Below, piece after piece: positions 28,245 to 37,082 of a stretch of 64,000 nucleotides of DNA. This stretch comes from Pseudomonas shahriarae (GTDB lineage: Bacteria; Pseudomonadota; Gammaproteobacteria; Pseudomonadales; Pseudomonadaceae): positions 1,612,001 to 1,676,000 of the forward strand of contig NZ_CP077085.1 in assembly GCF_014268455.2 (NCBI RefSeq), in the 5' to 3' direction. The translations under genes were made by a program, and so were the position numbers. The notes under the pieces are model-generated. The model did not search any database. It saw only the letters and a list, made by a program, of their open reading frames with translations, and was not told the DNA's origin. Positions within the stretch are counted from its first letter, which is position 1. Each line of letters opens with the position of its first letter.

Positions 28245-28853
28245 ATGCAAGCAGCACAGACTATTCGATGGGGCTGGAAAGCCGCCGCCCTGCTACTGAT
28301 CAGCAGCGTGCTGAGCGGTTGCGGCATCAACAAGATCCCGACCCTGGACGAACAGGTCAAGGCGGCCTGGGCCCAGGTGCAGAACCAGTATCAGCGGCGT
28401 GCCGACCTGATCCCCAACCTGGTGGAAGTGGTCAAGGGCTATGCGGCCCATGAGCAGGACACCCTCACCGCCGTGATCGAAGCGCGGGCCAAGGCCACCT
28501 CGATCCAGGTCGATGCCAGCACCCTCGACAACCCGGAAAAACTCAAGCAGTTCCAGCAGGCCCAGGAAGGCCTGAGCGGAGCCCTCAGCCGCCTGATGGT
28601 GGTGTCCGAGCGCTATCCGGACCTCAAGGCCAACCAGAACTTCCTGGCCCTGCAATCCCAGCTTGAAGGCACCGAAAACCGCATCAGCGTGGCCCGTCGT
28701 GACTTTATCGCCGCGGTGCAGGCCTTCAACACCGAGATCCGTACCTTCCCTGGCCGCCTGTGGCACAGCGTGATGTACAGCGACTTGCCAGTACGCGCCA
28801 ACTTCGAGGCCACCAGTGCCGATGCCGATAAAGCGCCGCAAGTGAAATTCTGA
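28245..28853 (+). CDS. LemA-family lipoprotein
   Basis: A 202-residue protein. The start at 28245 follows AGGAGA. A signal sequence ends in lipobox LSGC (Cys26). The body is the helical LemA fold with the hallmark QNQYQRRADLIPNLVEVVKG and a second conserved helix around NRISVARRDFI. The family role is unclear; it commonly sits with TPM-domain proteins, as here. The stop overlaps the next ATG by one base (TGATG), so the three genes form one operon acting in the cell envelope. Confidence 0.92.
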   Translation: MQAAQTIRWGWKAAALLLISSVLSGCGINKIPTLDEQVKAAWAQVQNQYQRRADLIPNLVEVVKGYAAHEQDTLTAVIEARAKATSIQVDASTLDNPEKLKQFQQAQEGLSGALSRLMVVSERYPDLKANQNFLALQSQLEGTENRISVARRDFIAAVQAFNTEIRTFPGRLWHSVMYSDLPVRANFEATSADADKAPQVKF

Positions 28854-29578
28854 TGACCCGGCGTGCTTGGTGGCTGGCGGCGCTGCTGCTGGCCTTTAGC
28901 CTGACTGCCCAGGCGGCCCCGGACTTTCCGGCGCTGACCGGGCGGGTGGTCGACAACGCGCAGATGATTGACCCGGCGGTGCGCACGCAACTGAACCAGC
29001 AATTGCAGGCGCTGGAGCAAACCCGTGGCGACCAGATAGTGGTCGTCACGGTGCCCGACCTGCAAGGCCTGCCCATTGAAGACTTCGGTTATCAACTGGG
29101 CCGGCACTGGGGCATCGGCCAGAAGGGCAAGGACAACGGCGCGCTGTTGATCGTGGCCCGGGACGAGCGTCAGTTGCGCATCGAAGTGGGCTACGGCCTG
29201 GAAGGCGTGCTCACCGATGCGCAGTCGTGGGTGATCATCAACCAGGTGATCGGGCCCAAGTTCAAGGCGGGCAATTTCACCCAGGGCATCAGCGACGGCG
29301 TGGCCGCCATGATCCAGGTGGTTGGCGGTGAGCCGTTGGCCGTGCCGGCCCATGTGGCGGATCCCAATTTCGCCAAGGACAACCCGGTGTTTTCCATCGG
29401 CCTGTTCATCCTGTTGCTGGTGGTACTGTGGCTGTGCAACCGCATGGGGCTGCCGGTGGGCGCCATCCTGCTGGCGATTCTCAGCAGCAGCGGGCGTGGC
29501 GGTGGCGGTGGTGGAGGCGGCGGTTTCCGGGGCGGCGGCGGTGGTTTCGGCGGCGGCGGGGCTTCGGGTGGCTGGTAA
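28853..29578 (+). CDS. TPM-domain (YgcG-like) envelope protein with Gly-rich tail
   Basis: A 241-residue protein. A signal peptide (to about residue 21, AQA) precedes a TPM domain of about 130 residues (VVDNAQMIDPAVRTQLNQ, GRHWGIGQKGKDNGALLIVA, VGYGLEGVLTDAQS). One transmembrane helix follows near residues 180-200, then a tail of about 30 residues made almost only of Gly with Arg/Phe. The domain should lie in the periplasm. Some TPM domains show weak phosphatase activity. Second gene of the LemA operon. Confidence 0.9.
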   Translation: MTRRAWWLAALLLAFSLTAQAAPDFPALTGRVVDNAQMIDPAVRTQLNQQLQALEQTRGDQIVVVTVPDLQGLPIEDFGYQLGRHWGIGQKGKDNGALLIVARDERQLRIEVGYGLEGVLTDAQSWVIINQVIGPKFKAGNFTQGISDGVAAMIQVVGGEPLAVPAHVADPNFAKDNPVFSIGLFILLLVVLWLCNRMGLPVGAILLAILSSSGRGGGGGGGGGFRGGGGGFGGGGASGGW

Positions 29579-29606
29579 TGACAATAACTAAAGAGCATCT
29601 ACAACC

Positions 29607-30224
29607 ATGGCTTTACTGACAGAACACGAGCAGCGCCAGGTGGCCGAAGCGATTGCCAGGGTCGAGCAACAGACCGATGCCGAACTGGTGACCGTACTCG
29701 CCGCCCGCGCCGACGACTACGCCTATATCCCGTTGTTGTGGGCCAGTGTGGTGGCGTTGGTGGTGCCGGGGATCGTGCATTACCTGTCGGGCTGGCTGAC
29801 CATGCACACCTTGTTGCTGGCGCAATGGGCGACCTTCATTGTGCTGTGCCTGGTGTTCCGCCTGCCGGCCATCACCACCCGCCTGATCCCGCGTTCGGTA
29901 CGGCATTGGCGCGCGTCAAACCTGGCACGCCGGCAGTTCCTGGAGCAGAACCTGCACCACACCCTGGGTAGCACCGGGGTGTTGATTTTTGTCAGCGAGG
30001 CCGAGCGTTACGTGGAGATCCTGGTGGATGACGGCATTTCCAAACGGCTGGATGACAGCAGTTGGGATGCCATCGTCAAGACGTTTACCCAGCAGGTGAA
30101 ACAGGGGCAGACGTTGAGCGGGTTTATCACGTGCATTGAGGCCTGTGGCGAACTGCTCAAGGTGCATGTGCCGCAGACGCACACGCGCAATGAACTGCCC
30201 AACCGCTTGGTCGTCCTGAAATAA
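29607..30224 (+). CDS. Second TPM-domain membrane protein
   Basis: A 205-residue protein with a TPM domain split by two transmembrane helices (residues about 42-60 and 67-85). The N-terminal strand is EQQTDAELVTVLAARADDY. The C-terminal part has LGSTGVLIFVSEAERYVEILVDDGI and TFTQQVKQGQTLSGFI. It differs in architecture from the preceding TPM protein, since the domain is interrupted and lacks a signal peptide and Gly tail. The gap to the previous gene is 28 bases, so it is very likely in the same operon. Partner role with LemA inferred from context. Confidence 0.88.
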   Translation: MALLTEHEQRQVAEAIARVEQQTDAELVTVLAARADDYAYIPLLWASVVALVVPGIVHYLSGWLTMHTLLLAQWATFIVLCLVFRLPAITTRLIPRSVRHWRASNLARRQFLEQNLHHTLGSTGVLIFVSEAERYVEILVDDGISKRLDDSSWDAIVKTFTQQVKQGQTLSGFITCIEACGELLKVHVPQTHTRNELPNRLVVLK

Positions 30225-30237
30225 CCTGTGGGAGTTG

Positions 30238-30267
30238 GCTTGTGTGGGAGCTGGCTCCTACACAAGC
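30238..30267. terminator. REP-derived hairpin ending the LemA operon
   Basis: GCTTGTGTGGGAG pairs with CTCCTACACAAGC over 13 bp (one G-T step) with a 4-base loop, 14 bases past the stop. The arms carry part of the REP consensus. Confidence 0.7.
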
Positions 30268-30368
30268 GACATTTTGAATTGCGCTGACCGTTGGGCAAAT
30301 AACTCCGTGCCCTGAGCCCCCATCCCCCCTAAAATGCCCGGCATTCCCAGCCCGAGGCGTTTTTGTTC

Positions 30369-31586
30369 ATGTCTGTCACCGCTAAACCTGCCAGCCCCGC
30401 GCCGGACCATCACGCCCAGTTCATCGAACTGCTGCGCGCAAGCCTTGAGCAGAACGCCTTTATCAAGCTGGTGCTGGCCAAGTACGTGGGCGACGAGGCG
30501 GACCTGCAGCGCCTGATCATCAAGCCAGTGACGGTCAAGGAGCAGGCCTGCCTGTCCTTTGTCTATCGCTACAAGACCCGTGACATCACCAAGAACTTCG
30601 CCCTGGCCGATGGGGTCGCGATGATTGCCGAGCTGCTGCCGGCCTCGTTCAAGAACGCGCACCTGCTGGCGTTGACCGATGAGGCACAGCTGGAATACAG
30701 CAAGAAGAACAAAAGCTCGCTGTTCAAAAGCAAGCCCCAGCAGCTGCGTGAGGCGCCGTCGGCCGAGCACAACCGCGAGAAAAACCGCTTCCTTGACCTC
30801 AGCCGGCCATTTCTCGCCGACCTGGGCGTGACCAACGCCAAGCACGAGCTGATCCCGGCGATGTCGCGCAAGTGGAAGCAGATCAACAAGTTCATCGAAG
30901 TGTTCAGCCATGCGCTGACCTCATCCCCCTTGCAACTGGACCGGCCGGTACGTGTCGCGGACTTTGGTTCGGGCAAGGGCTACCTGACCTTCGCCATCCA
31001 CGACTACCTGCGCAACACCCTCAAGGCCGAAGGCCAGGTGACGGGTGTGGAGTTGCGCGAAGACATGGTGACCCTGTGCAACAACGCCGCCGCCCGCCTG
31101 GACCACCCGGGGCTGGTGTTCAAGTGCGGTGACGTGCGCAGCGTGGCGCCCAGCGAACTGGACGTGATGATCGCCCTGCATGCCTGCGACATCGCCACCG
31201 ACTACGCAATCCACACCGGCATCCGCTCCGGGGCGTCGATCATCATGTGCTCGCCGTGCTGCCACAAACAGATCCGCTTGCAGATCCAGAGCCCGGCGCT
31301 GCTCAAACCGATGTTGCAATACGGCCTGCACCTGGGCCAGCAGGCAGAAATGGTCACCGACAGCTTGCGCGCCTTGTTCCTGGAAGCCTGTGGGTATGAG
31401 ACCAAGGTCTTTGAGTTCATCTCCCTGGACCACACCAACAAGAACAAGATGATTTTGGCGGTCAAGCGTGCGGAGCCTGCGGATAACACGCAGTTGCTGG
31501 AGAAGATCCGGGAATTGAAGGCGTTTTATCAGATCAGTGAGCACTGCCTGGAAACCTTGCTGCGCGCTGACGGCTACCTATCCTGA
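30369..31586 (+). CDS. SAM-dependent methyltransferase, METTL25-like
   Basis: A 405-residue protein. The class I methyltransferase fold begins at about residue 195 with the SAM loop VADFGSGKGYLTFAIHDY. A conserved IIMCSPCCHKQIR segment follows and is characteristic of this family. The N-terminal 190 residues are alpha-rich without a recognised domain. RNA is the probable target by family analogy, but the base and position are unknown. Start at 30369 chosen over an upstream TTG two codons earlier. It stands alone between two REP-type hairpins. Confidence 0.82.
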   Translation: MSVTAKPASPAPDHHAQFIELLRASLEQNAFIKLVLAKYVGDEADLQRLIIKPVTVKEQACLSFVYRYKTRDITKNFALADGVAMIAELLPASFKNAHLLALTDEAQLEYSKKNKSSLFKSKPQQLREAPSAEHNREKNRFLDLSRPFLADLGVTNAKHELIPAMSRKWKQINKFIEVFSHALTSSPLQLDRPVRVADFGSGKGYLTFAIHDYLRNTLKAEGQVTGVELREDMVTLCNNAAARLDHPGLVFKCGDVRSVAPSELDVMIALHACDIATDYAIHTGIRSGASIIMCSPCCHKQIRLQIQSPALLKPMLQYGLHLGQQAEMVTDSLRALFLEACGYETKVFEFISLDHTNKNKMILAVKRAEPADNTQLLEKIRELKAFYQISEHCLETLLRADGYLS

Positions 31587-31602
31587 AGAGTGCGCGGATC
31601 AA

Positions 31603-31696
31603 AATGTGGGAGCGGGCTTGCCCGCGATGACGGAGTGTCAGTCAACCTATCTGGCGCCTGATACACCGCTATCGCGGGCAAGCCTCCTCCCACATT
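31603..31696. repeat. REP pair at the end of the EamA gene
   Basis: AATGTGGGAGCGGGCTTGCC and its inverted copy enclose an irregular loop. The right arm runs to the stop codon of the convergent EamA gene, so it can act as terminator for both genes. Confidence 0.85.
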
Positions 31697-32594
31697 AGAT
31701 TGCATTTACCTTGGGAGAGGGCGCCGGCTGCACGGCGGTCTTGCGCCCCAGCATCACGGTCACGATTACCCCGCAGGCAAACAGCCAGGTAATCGGTTCG
31801 ATGTGTTCGCCAAAAAACAGTGCGGAAAAGGCGATGGTGAAAAAGATCTGCAGCAGTTGGATCTGGCTGACCCGCGCAATGCCGCCCATGGCCAGCCCGG
31901 CGTACCAGGCAAAGAACCCCAGGAACTGCGAGAACAACGAGACGTAGCCAAACGCCCACCAGGTGCGCGCCGAGATTGCGCCGTCGTGTTGCAGCGCCAG
32001 GTACGTCACCGGCCCGATCAATAGCGGCGTCGACAGCACCAGCGCCCAGCAGATCACCTGCCAGCCGCCCATTTCCTTGGCCAGTCGGCCGCCTTCGGCA
32101 TAACCCAGGCCACCCACGGCAATCGCCCCGAGCATCAACAAGTCGCCGGCCTGGATGCTGCCGGCACCGCTGATCAATGCATACCCGAGCACCAACGCAC
32201 TGCCCAGCGCCGCGCAGGCCCAGAAGGCCTTGGACGGACGCTCATGGGACAACCACGCCGCATACAGCGCCACGCACAGCGGTTGCAGGCCGTTGACCAG
32301 GGCGCCATGGGAGGCCGGCAGGGTTTGCATGGCCCAGGCCGACAGCACTGGGAAACCAAGGATCACCCCGGCAATCACCAGCGTCAGGCCGCGCACCTGG
32401 CGCCAGGTCGGCCAGGCTTCGCGGCGCCACAGCAACAGCAAGGCCGCCGGCACCGCCGCGAACAGCGCGCGGCCCAGGCCGTTGAGCAGCGGATGGATTT
32501 CCTGCACCACGATGCGGGTGAAGGGCAGGGTCAGGCTGAAGATAACGACGCCGAGCAGGCCGAGGGCCATGCCGGTGTTTTCGCGGGAGTTCAT
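31695..32594 (-). CDS. EamA-family (DMT) transporter
   Basis: A 299-residue protein with ten predicted membrane helices in two EamA repeats, for example LGLLGVVIFSLTLPFTRIVV at the start and FSALFFGEHIEPITWLFACG near the end. The family exports amino acids, nucleotide-sugar-like metabolites or drugs. Length is normal. It ends within a REP element. Function of this member is not clear. The next gene on this strand, the TonB receptor, ends 118 bases upstream of the start, so co-transcription is not likely. Confidence 0.88.
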   Translation of the reverse strand: MNSRENTGMALGLLGVVIFSLTLPFTRIVVQEIHPLLNGLGRALFAAVPAALLLLWRREAWPTWRQVRGLTLVIAGVILGFPVLSAWAMQTLPASHGALVNGLQPLCVALYAAWLSHERPSKAFWACAALGSALVLGYALISGAGSIQAGDLLMLGAIAVGGLGYAEGGRLAKEMGGWQVICWALVLSTPLLIGPVTYLALQHDGAISARTWWAFGYVSLFSQFLGFFAWYAGLAMGGIARVSQIQLLQIFFTIAFSALFFGEHIEPITWLFACGVIVTVMLGRKTAVQPAPSPKVNAI

Positions 32595-32712
32595 GGGGCG
32601 CGACCGGATTCAAATGGGCTAGAGGTTGATGCCCATCTAGCCACAAAGCCCGCAGGACACGGGCTTACAGCTGGCTGCAGATTGAACCGTACAGTTCCTG
32701 CAGGCGCTGGGG

Positions 32713-35280
32713 TTAGAAGAACCGTGTCACGCTGATCTTGGCGTTGCGCCCGACGCTGGTGGCGCTGTCGCCGCTCAAGGCTGGCATGTAGCTGCGGTTG
32801 AACAGGTTGTCGACCGTGAAGTTGACTTCGGTGCCCTTGAGGTACGCCTGTTGCGGCGTCCATTTGGCGAACAGGCCCTGGGTGTCGTAGCTGGCGTTGG
32901 GGTACTGGTCGTAGAAGCTGTCGCCGAAGCCGCTGTTCAGGCCGCCTGAGTATTTGTCGCTGGGCAGGCGATCGGTCTTGCGCACGAACTGACCTTGCCA
33001 ACCCACCTGAGCGTCCCAGGCCGGAATCTTGGTGCCCAGCACGGCAACCCACTTGGCCGGTGGAATATCCCGGGCCCAGACGTGGATGTCGGTCGCCCAT
33101 GGGTTGGTGTAGGGGTTTTCGCGTTTGCCGGTGGCCCACGAGTAACTCAGGGAGCCGAACAGATAAGTCGAGTCGTAGTAGCCCTCAAGCTCGAAGCCCT
33201 TGATGGTCATGCTGCCGACGTTGCGGTAGTTGGTCTTCGACGCCATATCGGTGCAGACCTCGGCGATGGAACCTTTGATGGAGTTCTGTTGCGCGCAGCC
33301 CAGGCCGGTGGCCTTGAAGATCTCGTCCTCGATCTTGTTGTGGAACAACGTGCTGCGCAGTTGCAGGCTGTCGCCGCTGGCGATCACGTTGGCGAAGCTG
33401 GTGACGTTACCCACGGTAATGGCGGTGATGCGTTCCGGGTCGAGGTTGCGGCTGGTGGAGGTGCGGCTGCCCAGGCCCTGGACTTCGTATTGCTCGTCGA
33501 TCACCGGTGCGCGCCAGGTGCGGCTCCAGTTGGCGAACATCACCACGTCCGGGGTGACTTTCCAGAACACCGCCAGGCGCGGAGACCAGCCGGCATAGGT
33601 GCGGTCGCCGTAGTCATGGCCGTAGGCCGGATCGGGGTTGCTGTAGTACGGCGCATCGTTGGCTTTGCCACGGTTGAGCACGTGGTCATAACGCAGGGAT
33701 GGGGTGATGGTCACGTCGCCCAGGGTGACCGCGTCCTGGATGTAGAACGCGTTGGTGTCGACCTTGCCGTGGGGCATGAACGCCGGCTGGAAATGCCCGT
33801 AGTTGTACTCAGGCGTGTCGTACTTGGCGCCGGGCATCCAGCTGTCGGTATCGCGGATGTGCTTGCGGATCTGCACCCCGGTGGTCAAGGCATGGTCCAG
33901 CGGGCCGGTGTTGAAGCGGCTGATGTTGCGCAGCTCCAGAATCTTGTCGGTGTAGGCGGTGTCCATCTTGCGCCCGCCGGTGGACAAGCCGACAACGGCC
34001 GTGGCGTCGCGCTCGTCGGTCTGGTCGGTGTTGGACTCCGAGTAGCTGAGCTTCATGTCGATCAGCGGGTTATCCAGGGGGTGGTATTCGTACTTGCCCG
34101 ACCACGTGGTATCGACGGTGTGGCGGTTGGCCAGGTACCGTCTTACGGCAGCATCGTAGCCATAGAGATCGATATCTTTCTGCTGCGGTGGCGATGGGTA
34201 GCTTCTGGCCGAGAAGGGCGTCCAGCGTTCGCTGTTGGCCCGGGAGTAGGAGAAACCGAGGCTGTGCTCATCGGTGAGGTACATGTTCAGTTTGAACAGT
34301 TGACCGTCCACATCCTGGGCGCTGTTGGGCAGGCGCTGCGGGTTGATCGGGTAGCGCTTGCTGTCGTAGTCGCGCGCAGCGGCCAGCTTCAAATCGCCGC
34401 CGTCGCGCTGGGTCAGGTAGGCCAGGGCGTCGATGCGCCCGTCCTCGGTGCGGCCATACACGGCGCCGGTGTAGACCTGTTCGTGGTCGTTGCTGGCATA
34501 CCCGTATTTGAGCATCGCACCGCTGTTGCGCCCGTCCTTGAGCAGGTCCGGTGCATCTTTGGTGACCATATTGACCGTGCCGCCAAACCCGCCGTTACCG
34601 GTGAAGGCCGAGTGCGGGCCTTTTTCCACCTCGACGTTCTTGATCATCTCGGGCTCGATAAAGATGGTGCCTTGCTGATAGCGCTCGAATCCGCTTTTGG
34701 TGGCGCCATCGACGGTCATCGGCACGTCTTCGGCCTCGCCCATGCCGCGAATGTTGATGATCTGCCCGCCCGGTTTCATCGAGCCGCCCATGGTCACCCC
34801 CGGCAGCGTCTGCACCAGGCTGGCGATGTTGTTGGGCTGCAGGCGGTCGATATCGGCCTGGGACAGGGTGGAGCGGCCGACGGTGCTGGCGTCGACCTGG
34901 TTACCGGTGCCGATCACGCTCAAGGCGTCCAGTTGTAAGCTGGCGCTGTTGGTGGTGCGGCTTTCTTCGGGGCGCACGACATAGGTGTTGCCCACTTTGA
35001 TCAGGGTGAACGCGCCGGTATTGAGCAGGGTGCGGATCGCCACTTCGGGGGTGAAATCGCCGTTGAGCGCGGGCGCCTGGATATTTTTCAGCAGGTCTTC
35101 ATCGAACAGCAGCTGGATTTTTGCTTGTTGCGCCACCTGGCTCAGGGACGTGGCCAAGGGTTGGGCCGGCAGTTGCAGGGTGAACGACTCGGCCTGGGCC
35201 GTGAGGCTGACGGCCAGGCAGGCGGCGATCAGTGTCGGTCGAACAAACAGGTGCTGGGCAAGGCAAGGCGCGCGAAACAT
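32713..35280 (-). CDS. TonB-dependent receptor with STN domain, probable heme receptor (HxuA-like)
   Basis: An 855-residue outer-membrane receptor. The ATG at 35278-35280 is chosen because GGGGGA lies 6 bases upstream. After the signal peptide (ending LTAQAES) comes an STN signalling domain of about 75 residues (FTLQLPAQPLATSLSQVAQ). A plug follows with INIRGMGEAEDVPMTVDGA and FIEPEMIKNVEVEKGPHS, a pattern shared with hemoglobin/heme receptors. The barrel ends in ISVTRFF. The STN domain would signal to the FecR-like anti-sigma next door. No hemophore gene is present, so an hxuIRA-type heme system fits better than hasRA. A siderophore ligand cannot be excluded. A weak hairpin (AAGCCCG/CGGGCTT) follows at 32645-32666. 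Confidence 0.88.
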   Translation of the reverse strand: MFRAPCLAQHLFVRPTLIAACLAVSLTAQAESFTLQLPAQPLATSLSQVAQQAKIQLLFDEDLLKNIQAPALNGDFTPEVAIRTLLNTGAFTLIKVGNTYVVRPEESRTTNSASLQLDALSVIGTGNQVDASTVGRSTLSQADIDRLQPNNIASLVQTLPGVTMGGSMKPGGQIINIRGMGEAEDVPMTVDGATKSGFERYQQGTIFIEPEMIKNVEVEKGPHSAFTGNGGFGGTVNMVTKDAPDLLKDGRNSGAMLKYGYASNDHEQVYTGAVYGRTEDGRIDALAYLTQRDGGDLKLAAARDYDSKRYPINPQRLPNSAQDVDGQLFKLNMYLTDEHSLGFSYSRANSERWTPFSARSYPSPPQQKDIDLYGYDAAVRRYLANRHTVDTTWSGKYEYHPLDNPLIDMKLSYSESNTDQTDERDATAVVGLSTGGRKMDTAYTDKILELRNISRFNTGPLDHALTTGVQIRKHIRDTDSWMPGAKYDTPEYNYGHFQPAFMPHGKVDTNAFYIQDAVTLGDVTITPSLRYDHVLNRGKANDAPYYSNPDPAYGHDYGDRTYAGWSPRLAVFWKVTPDVVMFANWSRTWRAPVIDEQYEVQGLGSRTSTSRNLDPERITAITVGNVTSFANVIASGDSLQLRSTLFHNKIEDEIFKATGLGCAQQNSIKGSIAEVCTDMASKTNYRNVGSMTIKGFELEGYYDSTYLFGSLSYSWATGKRENPYTNPWATDIHVWARDIPPAKWVAVLGTKIPAWDAQVGWQGQFVRKTDRLPSDKYSGGLNSGFGDSFYDQYPNASYDTQGLFAKWTPQQAYLKGTEVNFTVDNLFNRSYMPALSGDSATSVGRNAKISVTRFF

Positions 35281-35398
35281 GAAATCCCCCAAAGCGGCTA
35301 AATAGCCAAAAAAGGCATGCGTATCAAACGCAGACCGGAGGAAGACGCGGCAGGAAAAAAAATCCTCACATGCGAATGCAAAATATTCTCAAGTGGTG

Positions 35399-36367
35399 TT
35401 ACTTGCGCGCTTCGATACGGATCTTGCCATCGCCCAGGGCCACGGTTTTCACCGGCAACAGGGCCGGCAGGGCACTGATCAGCGCGTCCGGGTCATTCAC
35501 GTCGAGATTGCCAGAAACCTTCAACCGCGCCACCGCGCCATCGGCCAACACCACGGCCTTGGGCCGGTACAGACTCAACTCATCCAGCAGGCTGGCCAGT
35601 TCGCGGTTGCGAAAGGACAGGTGCCCGCTGCGCCAGTCGGCGACTTCGCCAGCGGCCACGGTTTGCTGCTGCACGGAGCCCTTGGTGTAGCTGTAGGTCG
35701 CCCGCTGCTGGGCGCCGAGCATAACGGCGCTGGCTTTCTGGTCGGGGGCGAAGGCGACCATCCCGTGGGCCACGCTGACCACCAGTTGCTGCTGGCCGCG
35801 GCGCACATCAAAAGCGGTGCCCACCACCCGCACATCGGCCTCGCCTGCGCGCACGAACAGCGGCCGCTCCTTGTCGGGTGCCACCTCCAGGTACAACTGG
35901 CCCCGGTCCAGATGGATCACACGGCGATGGGCATCGAAGTCCACCCGCAACTGCGTGCTGGCATTGACGTACAAGGTGCTGCCGTCCGGCAGGTCCAAGG
36001 TGCGCATGCCTTTGTCCTGCGCCGCGATGTCGGTCTGATACAGCCCGCGGGGGGCCCCGAGGTTGCTGGCGAGCAAGGCGCAGACCAGCGCGGCTGCCAC
36101 CGCCAGGGCGGGGCGCCAGGGCGCGGGTTTGCGGGCGGGCAAGGGCACGGGTTTGTTCAGTTGCTGCAACTCGCCGAGGTCGGCCCACAGCTGTTCGAAT
36201 TCGGCGTAGGCGCGCGCATGGGCCGGCACGGCATGCCAGGCGGCGAAGGCCTTGCGCTCCTGCGTGTTGCCTTCGTTGCGATTGCGCGCAAACCAACTGG
36301 CAGCCTGGGCATCGATGCAGTCGTGCTCATCAATGTTGTGGCTGTCGCGGTTACTCAAGCGGGTCAT
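35399..36367 (-). CDS. FecR-family anti-sigma regulator
   Basis: A 322-residue inner-membrane protein. The cytoplasmic N-terminus has the DUF4880-type motif AASWFARNR-EGNTQERKAFAAW. One transmembrane helix sits at about residues 86-102, and the periplasmic FecR domain contains LPDGSTLYVNASTQLRVDF and VGTAFDVRR. It holds the sigma factor until the receptor STN domain contacts its periplasmic part. The start at 36365-36367 overlaps the sigma gene by 17 bases. The 118 bases to the receptor gene should hold a sigma-dependent promoter. Confidence 0.92.
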   Translation of the reverse strand: MTRLSNRDSHNIDEHDCIDAQAASWFARNRNEGNTQERKAFAAWHAVPAHARAYAEFEQLWADLGELQQLNKPVPLPARKPAPWRPALAVAAALVCALLASNLGAPRGLYQTDIAAQDKGMRTLDLPDGSTLYVNASTQLRVDFDAHRRVIHLDRGQLYLEVAPDKERPLFVRAGEADVRVVGTAFDVRRGQQQLVVSVAHGMVAFAPDQKASAVMLGAQQRATYSYTKGSVQQQTVAAGEVADWRSGHLSFRNRELASLLDELSLYRPKAVVLADGAVARLKVSGNLDVNDPDALISALPALLPVKTVALGDGKIRIEARK

Positions 36368-36902
36368 TCTGGCTGCTCCTTGCCCGGTCTTTTTGAAGTC
36401 GCTGCTTGCAGTGCAGCAGGGCAAAGGCGATGTGCTTTTCCACCATGCTGATCGAAATACCCATGCGTTCGGCGATCTGCGCCTGGCTCAGGCCTTCGAA
36501 GCGGTGCAGCATAAGGGCTTCTCGCCTGCGGGGCGAGAGTTCGGCGAGGACTTCTTTCAACTGTTCCAGGCGTTGGAGGCGTTGGGCGGCGGCCAGGGGA
36601 TCGTTTTGCTCGTCGCTGACAGGTTCGGCATCCCGTTCGGCCTGCTCGTGATGGACGCCGTGGCGCACCTTCTGTTTGCGCCAATGGTCGCGCAACAGGT
36701 TGCGCGCCATCTGAAACAGAAAGGCCCGTGGCTGCTCGACCTTGGCTCGGTCGCGGTAGTCCAGCCATTGGGTAAAGACATCCTGGGTCATGTCCGCCGC
36801 GTCGCTGGCGTTGTCCGTGCGTTTACGCAGGTAATGCAGGATATCTGCATAAAACCCGCGAAAGGCATCGGCCGACAGCGGGTCGGGCTTGAAACGAGGC
36901 AT
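36351..36902 (-). CDS. FecI-type ECF sigma factor, iron starvation
   Basis: A 183-residue ECF sigma factor. Region 2 is LRKRTDNASDAADMTQDVFTQW with PRAFLFQMARNLLRDHWRKQ, and region 4 is SPRRREALMLHRFEGLSQAQ followed by ISISMVEKHI. This is the standard FecI/PvdS subgroup. It directs RNA polymerase to the receptor gene when the ligand is outside the cell. A Fur-type box lies 42-62 bases upstream, so it is made only under iron limitation. Confidence 0.93.
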   Translation of the reverse strand: MPRFKPDPLSADAFRGFYADILHYLRKRTDNASDAADMTQDVFTQWLDYRDRAKVEQPRAFLFQMARNLLRDHWRKQKVRHGVHHEQAERDAEPVSDEQNDPLAAAQRLQRLEQLKEVLAELSPRRREALMLHRFEGLSQAQIAERMGISISMVEKHIAFALLHCKQRLQKDRARSSQNDPLE

Positions 36903-36943
36903 GGATATCCTTCTTGACGCAGCACGCTGCAGAAAAGTCGCGA

Positions 36944-36964
36944 ATGATATCGAGAATTATTGCT
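36944..36964 (-). promoter_or_regulatory. Probable Fur box upstream of the ECF sigma gene
   Basis: The plus strand reads TGATATCGAGAATTATTGCT, close to the Pseudomonas Fur target TGATAATGAGAATTATTATC (15 of 20 by eye). The position 42 bases before the sigma start is as expected. Confidence 0.65.
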
Positions 36965-36993
36965 ATTTGTCTCCGTAAATTTAGCGATGCATA

Positions 36994-37080
36994 CATTCCC
37001 CTGTGGGAGCGGGCTTGCCCGCGATGGCGGTGTGTCTGGTCCACCGCTATCGCGGGCAAGCCCGCTCCTACAGGGGGATG
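36994..37080. repeat. REP pair between the DapA-like gene and the sigma gene
   Basis: CATTCCCCTGTGGGAGCGGG and its inverted copy (one base different) enclose GGCGGTG and CACCGCT arms. It lies right after the DapA-like stop and can end that operon. Confidence 0.85.
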
Positions 37081-37082
37081 TT

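Noticed and set aside
32995..34938. A 647-residue open frame antisense to the TonB receptor
   Set aside because: Shadow of the receptor gene with no family resemblance.
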